The notes under the pieces were generated by a model. That model made no database searches, had not been told where the DNA came from, and saw only the letters and a program-made list of their open reading frames with translations. Made by a program: the position numbers and the translations under genes. Positions 36,701 to 49,358 of a stretch of DNA of 64,000 bases are shown here, piece by piece. Origin of the DNA: Liquidambar formosana (lineage: Eukaryota; Streptophyta; Magnoliopsida; Saxifragales; Altingiaceae); the NCBI GenBank assembly GCA_039720395.1, contig CM077832.1:27329763-27393762 (forward strand), in the 5' to 3' direction. Within the stretch, counting starts at the first letter, position 1. Every line of letters starts with the position of its first letter.

Positions 36701-38999
36701 TTGGTTAGTTCTGCTTCTTGGTTTTTGGATTCTAGTGTAATCTAAATCAAAGCAGAAAGTTAAGTAGATAATAAGTTACCTTTAAAAATTTTAATAGAGC
36801 AAGAGTTGCTAGATTAATTTTGGGAACTTATTTCTTAACTAGGTCATTTAAGACATTCTAGAAATTTGATTTCTGAATTTAAATGACTAATTAGAGCGAA
36901 TGCAACATATTCCGAGAATACAAGAGATGTAGAGACTCTCATTTAAATGTAACGATTATGACTTGGTTATGAGATGACCAAACCCATCTTTTACTTGGTG
37001 AAGTGAAAGAGTTACATTTATAATTTGACTAATACATTGTGATGTATATAGTCATGTAGAGCATGCATTTAATTACAGTAGACTCATCTTAGAATACCAT
37101 AGCTCAATGGTGAATCTAAGAGAACGAATTGAACCCTATTAAGATATGGTTTGATCCATAATGAGTTTTGCTAATGTATCCATCTAAGATATACCTTAAA
37201 ATTGCTACATATTGATAATTTAGGGTTCACTCCAGTTTTGTCCCAATTATATCAGATATGATATGGGAAGAAACCCAACTTAAAGAAGTTAAGGCTTGGG
37301 CTTGTGCTACGTATGTCTGGAAACATAATGTAGACAATCTGGAAATACGGTCAAGTAAGTGTTGAATTGTGGTATATCCCAAAAGTGGTTGGGATAGTAT
37401 TTCTATTACCCTAATGAACAAAAGTTGTCCATTAGGATGTTTGCTGGATTTTCTTGAGAAAGAGTTCATTCAAGAAAGATGCAAAAGTAGATAGAATTTA
37501 TAGAATTGTCTGTAAAGCCAAACGAACAAAGATCCAACCCTTGTCTCTGTTGAGACAAAACCCTTAACTACACTACAATCTTTTCATAGATCAAATTGGA
37601 TATTTCTTAACATAAGAGAGATATTGTATCTCTATTAGAATGTGAAAGAATTATTCTTTGGTGATAAAGATCACCAAGATAATCCTATTGATTATGACTA
37701 GACGATGTTTCACATCAACTCGAGAAATGACTAAGAGTCATTAAATCCAATATGGATAGGTAGAGACCTAAAAGGCTTGGCTATTTAAGAATGTTTTCAA
37801 CATAGGCAAAAAGTTGTCTATAAAGAAACTTGTTTGATAATAGTTATGCTGAAATCCATTTGGATCTTGTTATCTATAAATACACATTTTGAATATAAGA
37901 TATGTCAAAAAGGATATAAAGATGTTATATCAAATGGTGAAAAACCATAAAAGTGTGTAAGTTATAGAAGTCTATTAATAGACTACAAGGTTCTCATAAT
38001 TAGAACATCTATAAAGTTGAAGTAATCAAATTATTTGATTTCTCTCATTGTATAGATGGACCATGAGTGTATAAAAGGTTAGTGGGAGTGCGATCGTTTT
38101 TCTTTATCCTAAGTATGGATGACATCATAATCATTATGAATGATATATGAATGTTATCTAATGTAAAGTTTTAGTTTTTGGAGAAAAACTAATTCATGAA
38201 AGATTTGGCAAAAGCATCCAATAAGATCTATAGAGATAAATCATATAGATTGCTAAGTATCTCCAAATCATCAAACATAGTTGAAATGTTGAAGGAGTTC
38301 AACATGGAGAATTCTAAGGGAGGTCTGATTTACTTCAGATAAGAATTCATTATTCAAGGGCATGTGCCCTAGGATAACACAAGTAAGATTCTTCAAGTGT
38401 TAAGAAGCCTTATTTTACACTATGTATTGAACCTGATATCTATTATGTTGTAATTGTTACAAATAGTTATCAATCAATTCAAATTTGGAATATTGGATTG
38501 TATATGGAAATTGTAAACTCATAGTAGATGGGTATATGGATTTGGATATAATCCATATGGGGTATATTTTATATTCACTTTAGTTGGTGAAATACTTAAT
38601 GGAAGAACTGTATGAAAGATACAGTGGATTCCATTATTAAGGGTGAATTAATTGTCACATTGTCTAGGAGACTGTTTGGATCTATAAGTTCATTTAGAAC
38701 TTAGAGTTGTTCCTTCCATTGAGTTGCCCACACCTTATTTTGTGACAACAATGGGTCTATAGCTCAAGTATACGAATCACGGTCTCATCAAAAGTCCAAA
38801 CACATAGAGTGACAATTCCAAGTGATTAGAGGAATCATTGGAAGAGGTAATAGATACATTACAGAAGATATTATCTACATAAGTTTTTGTAGACCTACTG
38901 ACTAAAGCTTTAAAACATAATTGGTTATGTCTAAGACCAACATCTTGAGAAGATAGGTATGCGATACATGGTCGATTGGCTTTAGTGCAAGTGGGAGAT
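33732..38999 (+). pseudogene. Degenerate copia internal region
   Basis: It opens with the primer-binding site and closes with 'gcaagtgggaga', the purine tract, so the replication signals are kept. The coding part is ruined: no long frame survives, but scattered pieces match copia pol in the correct order. These are a post-integrase stretch ending F-L-E-K-E-F-I-Q-E (37300-37480), a V-E-T-*-K-A reverse-transcriptase piece near 37760, a degenerate Y-V-D-D region (38040-38160), K-D-L region words (38190-38230), N-M-E-N-S-K (38305) and the RNase H end (38880-38990). Between 33760 and 36200 I recognise no gag. A 20-base word (caagaaactaacatgtgagg) occurs three times at 35725, 35806 and 35910. Given the near-identical LTRs, the element was probably moved by proteins from elsewhere. 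Confidence 0.8.
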
Positions 39000-39218
39000 T
39001 GTTAGGATTATGCCCTAGAGCCAATCATAGAGATGATTGTTTAGGGATTAGGAACAAGCATTTGATTTCATTTATGTATGTCACATTTATTATTGATTTA
39101 ATAAAAGGGCTTATTCTATTATGTTTATATGCATCATTTATATTTACATAATATGTCCATGGAATTAGAGTTGAGAATATAGAATTACAAAGAGTTGTAA
39201 TTTTGAGACTATAGATAT
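39000..39218 (+). mobile_element. Copia 3' LTR, part 1 (split)
   Basis: These are the first 219 bases of the 3' LTR, interrupted by Tat copy I. It resumes at 59001. Its last five bases (GATAT) are the left target duplication of copy I. Confidence 0.92.
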
Positions 39219-39924
39219 TGTCACACCCCATTTTTGTCACCTTAGCTAGGACATAACATTTCATGTAGGATTTTGAGTCCTTTTTGAGTCTAGTCTTTTG
39301 CATTGAGTTTCTATAGCATTGAATATCATGTGTATGAATTTTGAAGTGATTTGGAGTTCATTTCGATGGTCAATAAGAACTTTTGCGACTTGAAGGGCAT
39401 AATCGTCTTTTAAGCCGTATATTTTCCATTTGACCTTGGAATGAATCCCGAGTCATCCCATCAAGTTCATATGGTTATATAGAGTCCATATATAGGTTCA
39501 ATTTCATGAATTAATGGTTTAAGATCAATTCGGCTCGTAATGGTTCAGGTTGGCTAAAAGACCCTTTCTTGGTTTGCTCAAATTGACTCATAAGACCCAA
39601 CCAATTTTCTCTCAAATAACTTCAATTGGGCTTTATTTATGTCCTAAACATGTTTAGAAAGATCAATTTTCGATTGGGAAAGCATTCGGTTCGACCGTGT
39701 GTACAAACCCAGCTTAGTGACGGTGAAGCACCATGGTTAACCACCTTTGTAAAACCCAACCATGCACCCATGGTTGAGGATTTTTGTCCCAAAATACTTA
39801 AAAATGTGTTCCCCTTCGAAACACGGTCGTTTTGGCTTTTATTTCGTCAAAATCGGACTTAATTTGAGCATTTTAGGACTTCTACAGCAAGTGGAAGTCA
39901 AAAGCGGAGCAAATATAGGAGGGC

Positions 39925-40004
39925 CTCGGGTAACCGTCCGGGGCTGGATGGTCAGCCGTCTAGGCCCAGACGGCTAACCGTCCAGGCCTAGTTGGTCACC
40001 CGAG
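39925..40004. repeat. Cloverleaf-type module (5' LTR, copy I)
   Basis: The outer stem is CTCGGGT/ACCCGAG. Hairpins are ACCGTCC/GGATGGT, AGCCGTCT/AGACGGCT and a weaker AACC/GGTT-type third arm. The first stem has one C-to-T change against the 3' LTR copy. It lies 188 bases before the TATA box. Confidence 0.8.
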
Positions 40005-40191
40005 GAGTCCTTCTTTAAGTCAAACTCTGACTCCTCTATCCCTCTTTTGACGGTTTCCTCCGCCAAAACAACTTGTCTGAGCTTAGGAGTGTGTAGGTTT
40101 GAGTTGTTTGAGCACCAAGAGAGTCTCTAATAGCCCTAGGATCATTATTTAATGAATTAATCCTAGCCATTGGTTTAGGGGGTCAGTTCTC

Positions 40192-40200
40192 TATATAAAG
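40192..40200 (+). promoter_or_regulatory. TATA box of the Tat LTR promoter
   Basis: TATATAAAG in the first third of the LTR drives the sense genomic RNA; the same word sits at 7285-7293 and in the 3' LTR. Confidence 0.7.
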
Positions 40201-41904
40201 GACATGATATTCAGCACATAGGGGAGGTTAATTGCACTTTACACTTAGAGAGAGAAGGAGCTACGAGTTTGGAGAGCTAGAAGGACTTCAAGAGGAGGCT
40301 CTTCAACCCCAAGCAAGCAAGGAAACAAGAGGATTGAAGACAAGGAAGAGTCTACAAGAGGTAAGCCTATCCCTTTAATGCTGAATATGAATTTCTGCTT
40401 CTCCTTCTTCTCTTTCTTCTTCTTCTTCTAAGATAGCTATGGTGCATGCAATTGTTCTTCTTATGGATGGAATTCAATGTTTATGTGATATTATATGAAT
40501 GATTTTAGGATAGTTCATGGCTTTATATGCTTGATAATCCCTGGTTTGCTAGGGATTTGAAAGTATTACTCTTTCTACCTCCTTAAATCATGTATAGTCC
40601 ACATGTTTAGGTTGCTGTGATTATTGTCATGAGTTGATGTTCTTGTTAGTCAATATATGCTATATGAATGATATTCATGACAATTTGAGCATGTCTTAGA
40701 GTCATTTAGTAGGTTTTTATGCATATTTGTGAGATTAGGGTTTCGGTAACCCTGAATTCGCATAAGTCTTATACAGCATGCTTAGCTTAGCTTTTTGAGT
40801 TGTTGCTCATCATAGTCATTCTATATATGCTGCATATAGTTGAATCATGCTAGGTTTGCATTCATATAGTATGTTTCATAGGTTTTTATGCATGTTAGTC
40901 GAGTCATTACATGTAGGATTGAGTTAGAGTCCTTAGTTATTCGTTATTCTTGTTGTTTGCATGATTAATGGATGATTTTAGGCCTAGTCAAGGTTCTGTC
41001 CAGATTAGTATTTTGCTTTCTTTGCATGATTGTGTGCACTTGTAAGGGTGTAAACAGGTACAATGCTTGTCCTATTGCAAATAGGGCTGCAATGGTCTGA
41101 AATGGCTAATGCTAGGAGCTTGTGCGCTCAGGTAAGTAGGGTTTGAAGGTGTCCCAATTCACCTTTCTTTTTCTTTCTTTTCTCTTCTCCCTCTTAGGGT
41201 TACTTCTTAATACAAGCTTATGGTAATAATCAAAGGTTTCCTTCAATATAAAATTCTGGTTTTTATCAAGGTTTTCTTCTTATGGAAGTTTTCAGTTTTG
41301 GATTAAATCAATGTATTTTCAAATGAGGAAACCTAGGGTATTTACCATAGGTTTGTATTAGGTTGTAACCCTATTCTTTTCGAACTACGTGGACTTTGAT
41401 CCATGAATTTCGCTGCATGGTACGTAGGCGCTCTTCGTGAGGCTCAAGTCCGTCCTAGGATCCAAGTATCCTAGGTTTTTCTTTTCTTTTCTTCTTTTTT
41501 TTCTGTTTTGTTTTGTTTGTTTGATTATGCATGAGATGATTGGATGAAATATATGATATGCATGCTGCCTTGTGATGATATATGATGATATTTGAGTGGA
41601 AAAGATATTAAGTTAGCCCAATCAAATTAAGAGACCAACTCGGGCGATGTGGGTGCCTATGGGCTTTGCCCAGAACCTTCCCACGTCGTAACTTAGCCCC
41701 CGAATCCAATTTTCTGGTTTCAAAGACTTTGCTTTTCCTTTAATGGAGTCATGTGGTTTTAAAAATAAAACATTATTACGGTTTTCCTCTTTTCCTTAAA
41801 AATTGAGGTGGCGACTCCTTTTTGTTTGTTGTCTTTAAACCCCCCATATATATTTCTTGCTAAACCCTTGTGGGCTCCGCGCTTCCTTTTTCGTGGGTTC
41901 ACAG

Positions 41905-41924
41905 TTTGGCGACTCCACTGGGGA
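41905..41924 (+). promoter_or_regulatory. Primer-binding site of Tat copy I
   Basis: TTTGGCGACTCCACTGGGG starts two bases after the LTR end. The core TGGCGACTCC is of the type assigned to tRNA-Arg in Tat/Ogre elements (from memory, not checked against a tRNA). The same ten bases occur 98 bases upstream in U5. Confidence 0.75.
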
Positions 41925-42674
41925 TGTCGAGGGCTAGACTCATTTAATTTGATTGGGCTAAATTAATTTCTTATTGTTAATTAAAATCAATCACATTGCA
42001 TCCGCTTGATTGTGTGCTTTCATTTATTGCATTGTGTGCGCTACTGTTGCATGATCACTCGATTGTCCCTCGATGTATCCTTGCCAACTGATAGCCTAGT
42101 TCGACCTTGGTTTTCCTGATTCCATGTGTTGGGCGAAGCTATCAAACCTCTCTTGCCAAGTACCCTTGGGCTTGCCCTTGGGTATATCAAATGGATCAAT
42201 CACGTACTGCTGGACCCACGCGACATTCTTGATGTCACATGTGGTTAGGTATAAAGATTGGTACAAGCAAAGTTGAGGACCCTAGCCTACCCTCTTAAAA
42301 GAAAGAATTGCATGTAATGGGCCTTCTAGGACACCGTTGGATCACCTATATGCACACACATTGTTGTGATGATATGCTGCCATGTTTGTGATGTGTTGCC
42401 ATGCTTTGTTGATTGAGTGGGTAATTAAAGGAAACTTTACACCCTACTTCCTTAATACGTACCCTTCCCCATGACCCCCGCAAGGGTAATTGGTTAAGAG
42501 AACTAATTAAGGGTGTATGTTGTAAAAATTTTGAGATAATTATGGAAGCTTAGGATGGACCCTTAGGCTAAAAAAATTGAGTGTTTGCCCTATGTTAGAG
42601 GGAGAGACGTGCTGGCTTGGATCCGTGATCAACAAGGGCGCCTAGTCAGTGCTGATTCCATTACTAAGTCGGAT
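41925..42674 (+). other. Leader between primer-binding site and gag
   Basis: About 750 bases without a recognisable domain. A frame open from 42585 leads into gag, but its first ATG is at 42675. There is no extra ORF1 of the kind some Ogre elements carry here. Confidence 0.6.
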
Positions 42675-45600
42675 ATGGCGGAAGAAAGAACTAGCAACCG
42701 GGGTTTCAACCTTGAGGCCGCTTTGAAAGCTATCATGGAAAAGCTTGATCACACTACCCAGGTATCCGAGACTGCACTCAAGTTAGCTCAAGACCTTCAA
42801 CAGAAGAACTCTGAACCTGAATCTAGGGCCCGTGCCACTGATAACAATCAAGGATCCAATGAGTCTGAATCCGCTGAGGAACCATTAGGAGAAGGGGGAG
42901 AACTACCCAAGACCAAGGAAGGGGAAACCAAAGCCACATCAAGGGAGAGCTCAACCGTCCTGGCAAACAAGGTCGAGGCCTTAGAACGAACTCTGAAGGG
43001 AATCCGCAGGTCTGATGATATGGTGGACATCCGCACCTTGTCCTTGTTCCCAAAGGCTCGCATCTCGTTACAATTCAAGATGCCGGAGTTGGAAAAATTC
43101 GATGGGATTGGCTGTCCTAAAACCCACCTCAAGATGTATGTGCGAGCTATGCACCCTCGAGGGGCGAACGATGAGTTATTGGCTCAAATGTTTCATGAGT
43201 CATTAGCAAGTTCCGCCTTGAAATGGTTTTTGTCATTAGAGGAGAACAGAACCAAGACTTGGGAAGATGTGTGCAATGCATTCACAGACCATTACAAGTA
43301 TAACACTGAAGTGGATGTCACGCGAAGGGACTTGGAAACCACTAAGCAAGGGGTTAATGAGACTTTCTCCGCCTTCATCACTAGGTGGAGACAAAAGGCT
43401 TCTAAGATGACAGACAGACCGAACGAGGAAGAACAGATTCAGTTGGTGGTGAAGAACTTGCTGCCCGTATATCACAAGCATCTCTTTGCTCATTACTTTC
43501 CGAATTTCAAGGCTCTTGTTGGGGCTGGCACACAAGTTGAAGATGCAATCGCCGATGGAACAATCAAAACGGAGGAGGTCCTAAGGAGTCGAAGGACAAA
43601 CTTTGGAGGAAAACCCAATGCTGAGGTCAATACCATTACCCAACCCACTCGCCCTTTCTCCCTAAATGACTCCACCTCACCTCGCCAATTCACCGAGCTA
43701 TACATGCCACTCGAAAGAGTCTTTGAAAAGCTGAGAAGTCGTGACCTCCTGAAACCCCTCGACCCAAGGCCTCCACCAAACCCATTGCCCAAGAACTACA
43801 ATGAAAATGAATATTGCAAGTTCCACCAAGCCAAAGGCCATCTAACCAACCGTTGTTACCGCCTCCGCCATGAAATCCAAGATTTGCTCGACAAGCAAAT
43901 CATTTCACCACCCACCGCACCTAATCGCCCAAATGTCACTCGAAATCCCCTCCCCACTCACAATATGCCTCCTCCCAACAACATAAATGCCATCGAGCTA
44001 GGCTCGTCCCAATCCCGTCAACCCATAAGGCGGTACACGCCGCTTCCCATGACCTTGACCCAGGTTTTCCACCAATGTTGTGATAAAGGGCTTATATTGC
44101 CATGCCATTCAAAGCCGAGGCCTTCGACTCCTCACCAATTCTGTTTGTACCATCAGGCGCCCGGACATGATACGGAGGACTGTGTTATACTGAAAAAGGT
44201 AGTTCAAGACCTTATTGATCAAAAGGTTTTGGTATTGCCAAAGAAGTCCATGCAGCGACAATTGAAAGAAAGGTTCGAGGCAGGAGATCCTAAAGTGGGT
44301 TTATTGGGAGAGTCGTCCGGAAAGTTTGATTACTATGTACTCTATCCCAACCCCATCCCTGAGGAGCCTATAATCCCCACAGGTTGGGACGAGTTGCCAG
44401 AGGAAGTCCAAATGGAAGAGATCGACACAATCACATGGGATGACCTCATGGGTGATGTAGGAGAGATTGATGATATGTGGATGAGCGATGACGAAGTGGA
44501 GCACATAACTAGAGGGGGTCGCCATTTCAAGCCTCTGCACTTAGAATCTGACAACCCATTGGGGGACTTGGAAGGTAATCGCCACCTCGACCTGCAAGAA
44601 GAGGAGGATGAAGTGCTTAGGCAATTGAGAAAGACTAATGCCAACATCACTATATGGGGTTTGCTCATGGCCTCTTACAAGCACCGTCAGACTATCTTGA
44701 AGTTGCTGAACCAGATACAGGTTCCTGTTGACACATCTCCGGAAAATTTGGTGAACTTGGTGAATCCAACCTCGAAGAACTCAACCATTGTGTTCTCAGA
44801 AGCAGACCTACCTAAAAGTGGACCTAGCCATTCACAAGCCATGTACATCACTGTCGATACCATGGGAAAGAGAGTTCCAACAGTCCTGATTGATAATGGT
44901 TCCGCTCTTAATGTGTGCCCTCTCAAAACTGCCACTGTCTTGGGGTTGGATCCAACAGACTTCACGCCATCTGGGTAAACAGTGAGAGCCTATGATAACA
45001 CCCGTAGAGAGGTGATTGGAGTGGTCACTTTGCCACTGATTATGGGGCCTACAGAATTCAGAGTGGAGTTCCAAGTGCTGGACGTCCCGTTGTGCTTCAA
45101 CCTCTTGTTGGGAAGACCTTGGATTCATCCTGCAGGGGCTGTCCCTTCTTCATTACACCAAAAAGTCAAGTTCCCTTATGAAGGGGCCATTGTCACACTC
45201 CAAGGTGATTATGACTTGAAGTCGTCAGGGGTACCCATTTGCGAGATCAAGCCCGAGCCCGTTGATGCACCATTGTCTGGGTTCGAGTATGTTCAATGCA
45301 TAGAGAAAGAGCCGGAACAGAGAGAATTGATACCTCTCGACTTTTGCCCTCATGGCAATTTGCATGTGGGGAACATAATGAAGAAAATGAGTTTCTTCCC
45401 GGGCATGGGACTAGGACGCCGTCAGCAAGGCATACCGACATCCGTTCAGAGCCGCATTGTCACCTATACCTTCGGATTGGGGTATGAGCCTTCCAAAAAG
45501 GACCGTATGGAGATGTTGCAGAGAAGCAAAGAAAGGGTCAAAGCAAAAGCAGAAGGGAGGGTGCCAGATATCCGAATCTCGCCATACCGACCTACCTTGA

Positions 45601-48600
45601 ATGGTTACTTTGTTAAGGAAGGGGAGGACTTCCTATTCTGTGGATTCCCCGAACTATCCATTGACAAAGCAACCAAGGCGAGAGTTCCGGGGTTTGAAAT
45701 ATTCTTTACTGAGTGGTATCCCATTACTGCTACAATGGTTGACGATGAAGCGATCAAGGATGACTATTAGGAAAAGAAGAGCGAGGACTGGGCAGAACAG
45801 ATGGATTCGGAAGCCATGGTTACAATGTTTCAAGATATGGTTCTTGCTGTAGAGGAATCGGATCTCGAGTGTTCTTCAATTCACCATACAGCTATGTCGC
45901 TCCTTAATTGGTATCTTGAAGAGGGTACCATTGCAGAAGTTCTTGAGGGCGAGGATCTCGACTTACCTGATAGTAGTTTTGTTTCCTTTCTTTCTTCTAT
46001 GGATATCTATGGCATGGATATAGATCCTAGGAATGACGTCCCCCCAGAGCTTGTCGAGCAAAGGAAAAGGGGTGTTACCGAACCTAACATGGATGAATTG
46101 GAATCAATCAATCTAGGGACAGATGAATTGCCAAGGATAATTAAAATCGGGATAACTCTCTCACCTGCTGAAAAAGAAAAGTTGATAATACTTCTAAAAG
46201 CCAATGTAGAGGCCTTCGCATGGTCTTATGAGGATATGCCTGGTATTGATCCAGATATTGTGCAACATTACATCCCCACTAATCCCACTAAAAAGCCTAT
46301 AAAGCAAAAATTAAGAAGATTAAAACCAGAATGGGCTTTGAAAGTAAAAGAAGAGGTAACTAAACAATTAGATGCCGGGTTTCTCCAAGTTGTGGAGTAC
46401 CCTGAGTGGCTATCTAACATAGTGCCTGTGCCTAAAAAAGATGGGAAAGTGCGAATGTGTGTTGACTTTCGCGACCTTAATGCTGCGAGCCCAAAGGATG
46501 ATTTCCCTTTACCGCATATCGATGTATTGGTGGACAGCACGGCAGGCCATGCTCTTCTCTCCTTCATGGATGGGTTCTCCGGTTACAACCAGATAAAGAT
46601 GGCACCTCGAGACATGGAAAAGACGGCTTTTATCACGCAGTGGGGCACGTATTGCTACAAGGTAATGCCTTTTGGCTTGAGAAATGCCGGGGCTACTTAC
46701 CAAAGAGCTGCTACGACCCTATTGCATGATATGATCCATAAAGAAGTAGAGGTGTATGTGGACGACATGATAGTCAAATCTGTAGACCGGGAAGGACATT
46801 TCGCGGCATTGGAGAAGTTCCTAGAAAGGGCAAAGAAGTACAACCTCCGACTGAATCCTTAGAAGTGTGCCTTCGGAGTCACCGCAGGGAAGCTGTTGGG
46901 TTTCATGATCACTCAGAGGGGAATTGAAGTTGATCCAGGGAAGATAAAAGCTATCAAGGAGATGGAGCCACCAAGAACGGAAAAGCAGATCCAGGGTTTT
47001 CTGGGGAGAGTTCAATACATAAGTCGCTTTATCGCCAATCTGACCATGGTGTGCGAGCCAATTTTCAAGCTGCTTAAGAAGGGCGCTTCCAAGGAATGGA
47101 ATGAGGATTGTCAAGAAGCCTTTGAGACCATTAAAAGGTATCTGAGTAACCCCCCAATCATGGTTCCCCCGCGGCAAGGTGAACCATTACTGTTATATTT
47201 AACGGTTACTGAAACCGCGACGGGGGCCATATTAGCTCAATACCTTGAAGGGTCGAAAAAGGAAAATGCCATCTATTACTTGAGCAAGAAAATGACAGAT
47301 TATGAAGTAAAGTACAATGCGCTAGAAAAGGCTTGCGTAGCATTGGTATGGGCTACCCAGAAACTCCGTTATTACATGATGTCTTTTGAAGTCCTATTGA
47401 TAAGTCGATTGGATCCTTTGAAGTATTTGCTAGAAAAACCAGTCCTATCGTACAGGACCGCTCGTTGGTCACTTCTCCTCAATGAGTTCGACATAAAGTA
47501 CCTGGCGCAGAAGTCCGTTAAAGGAAGTGTCATTGCAGACCATTTGGCAAGCTACCCTGTGTCGTCATCAACCCAATTCAATGATGAGTTCCCCGACGAA
47601 GATATTCTGGAAATCAAGAAAAAGGTTTGGAAAGTCTACTTCGACAGAGCTGCAAATAGAAGAGGTTATGGCATAGGGGTGCTACTAGTCTCGCCCGAGG
47701 AAGCCTTCAGGCCTTTAGCAGTCAAATTGGGGTTCGAAGCCACCAACAACATAGCAGAGTATGAGGCCTGCATCTTAGCATTGGAAGCTGCGTTAGAGTT
47801 GGGGATAAGAGAACTAGAGGTGTTCGGAGATTCAGCATTGATCATCTGTCAGATAAAAGGGGAGTGGAAGACTCGCGATGAGAAGCTGTTGCCCTATCAT
47901 GCCTATTTGGAAGCACTGACTAAAGAGTTCGCGGAAATCGAGTTCAATTACCTGTCGAGAAACAAGAATCAGTTTGCTGATGCCTTAGCGACTCTAGCTT
48001 CAATGGTGGAGATACCAGAAGGAGGAAGCGTGAAACCGCTCGTGATCGAATGTAGAGAGAAACCTGTTTATTGCTGTTCCATTCGAGAAGGAGAGGTAAC
48101 AGATAACCACCCTTGGTTTTATGACATAAGAAGGCTCATTGAGGAAAGAGAATATCCGGAAGAAGCATCTCGCATGGACAGGCGAACACTGAGAAGATTG
48201 GCAAGCCATTATGTGGTATGCGGAGGAAAACTGTATCGGAGGTCTTACGACGGAATTCACTTGCTGTGTGTCACAGAGGAAGAAGCCAGAAAACTCATCG
48301 AAGAAATCCATGAAGGAGTGGGAGCTCCGCATATGAATGGATACATGTTGGCTAAGAAGATCATGAGACTGGGGTATTACTGGTCTACAATGGAAAGGGA
48401 TTGCTATGCCCACGTCAAGAAGTGCCATAAGTGTCAGCTCTTCGCCAATGGACAACACTTGCCCTCCATGCCCTTAACAAGCATGTCAACTCCGTGGCCG
48501 TTTGCAGTATGGGGAATAGATATCATCGGACAGATTAAGCCGAAGGCATCCAATGGTCATGAATACATTTTGGTAGCCATCGATTACTTTACCAAATGGG

Positions 48601-49358
48601 TGGAAGCAGCTTCCTTTAAAGTTTTGAATGCTAAAAAGGTGGCGCAGTTTATACAGCTCAACATCATCTACCGATATGGGGTACCGCAGGAGGTCATTTC
48701 AGATAACGGTCAGCATTTCCAAAAGGGGACCAAAGAACTCTTGCAGAAGTACAAGATCGTACATCACTTGTCGTCCCCGTATCGCCCGCAGACAAACGGC
48801 GCAGTGGAAGCCGCCAACAAGAACATCAAGAAGATATTACAGAAAACGACTGACACGTACACTGATTGGCATGAGAAACTACCATTGGCATTATGGGGGT
48901 ACAGAACGTCAGTCAAATCGTCAACAGGGGCTACGCCGTATGCGCTAGTGTATGGGATGGAGGCTGTTTTGCCAGTGGAATTGGAAGTTCCTTCGTTAAG
49001 GGTTGCTGTGGAAAGTCAGCTGGCAGAGGTGGACTGGATCAAAAGTCATTATGATGAGTTGGCATTGCTAGATGAAAGGCGATTGAGGGCTCTCTACCAT
49101 GTGCAAGGGTACCAGAGAAGAGTCGCAAAGGCGTTCAACAAACATGTCAAAGATAGAGGCTTGAAGAAAGGGGATTTAGTGTTGAAAGAGATCCGAGCTC
49201 CAATTTTCGATCCACGAGGAAAGTTCAAACCAAGTTGGGGAGGACCGTACGTCATCAAGGAAATATTGCCAGCAGGGGCTGTTCGACTTATGGATTTGGA
49301 TGGGATTGAGTTCGCTCGTCCCACCAATTTGGATCAATTAAAGAAGTATTATGTATAA
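42675..49358 (+). pseudogene. Tat gag-pol polyprotein, copy I (three nonsense codons)
   Basis: One frame of 2228 codons runs from the first ATG. Approximate residues: retrotransposon gag 135-280; two CCHC-like knuckles (C-K-F-H...G-H...C, 380-395; C-L-Y-H...G-H...C, 489-504); protease with L-I-D-N-G-S-A-L-N (737-745); G-patch (902-920); reverse transcriptase 1235-1400 with Y-V-D-D near 1360; a first RNase H without clear active site (1506-1570); and a second, archaeal-type RNase H (1650-1775). Integrase follows, with an H-H-C-C finger (1880-1925) and the D, D, E core at W-G-I-D, S-D-N-G and A-V-E-A-A (1946-2045). The dual RNase H marks the Tat lineage. Stops: TAA 44976, TAG 45768 and TAG 46860. 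The second RNase H reads F-D-R-A where F-D-G-A is usual. Synthesis of full-length product is blocked. Confidence 0.92.

Larger units (their letters stand above)
39219..41903 (+). mobile_element. Tat copy I, 5' LTR (2685 bp)
   Basis: It runs TGTCACACCCC to GGGTTCACA and has exactly the same length as the 3' LTR (56316-59000); I count about 28 mismatches (~1%), mostly transitions. It carries the cloverleaf module (39925-40004), the TATA box (40192-40200), the conserved U5 block (41382-41474) ending in a 7-bp hairpin followed by a T-rich run, and TGGCGACTCC at 41809-41818. It lacks a ~333-bp segment found in copies L and O. Confidence 0.95.

Noticed and set aside
42585..42674. Upstream extension of the gag frame
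   Set aside because: The open frame starts without an ATG here (TTG); the first ATG is at 42675, so the extension was not included in the gene.
48000..48458. A 152-codon minus-strand frame across integrase
   Set aside because: Shadow of the pol frame on the opposite strand; it recurs in copy O for the same reason.
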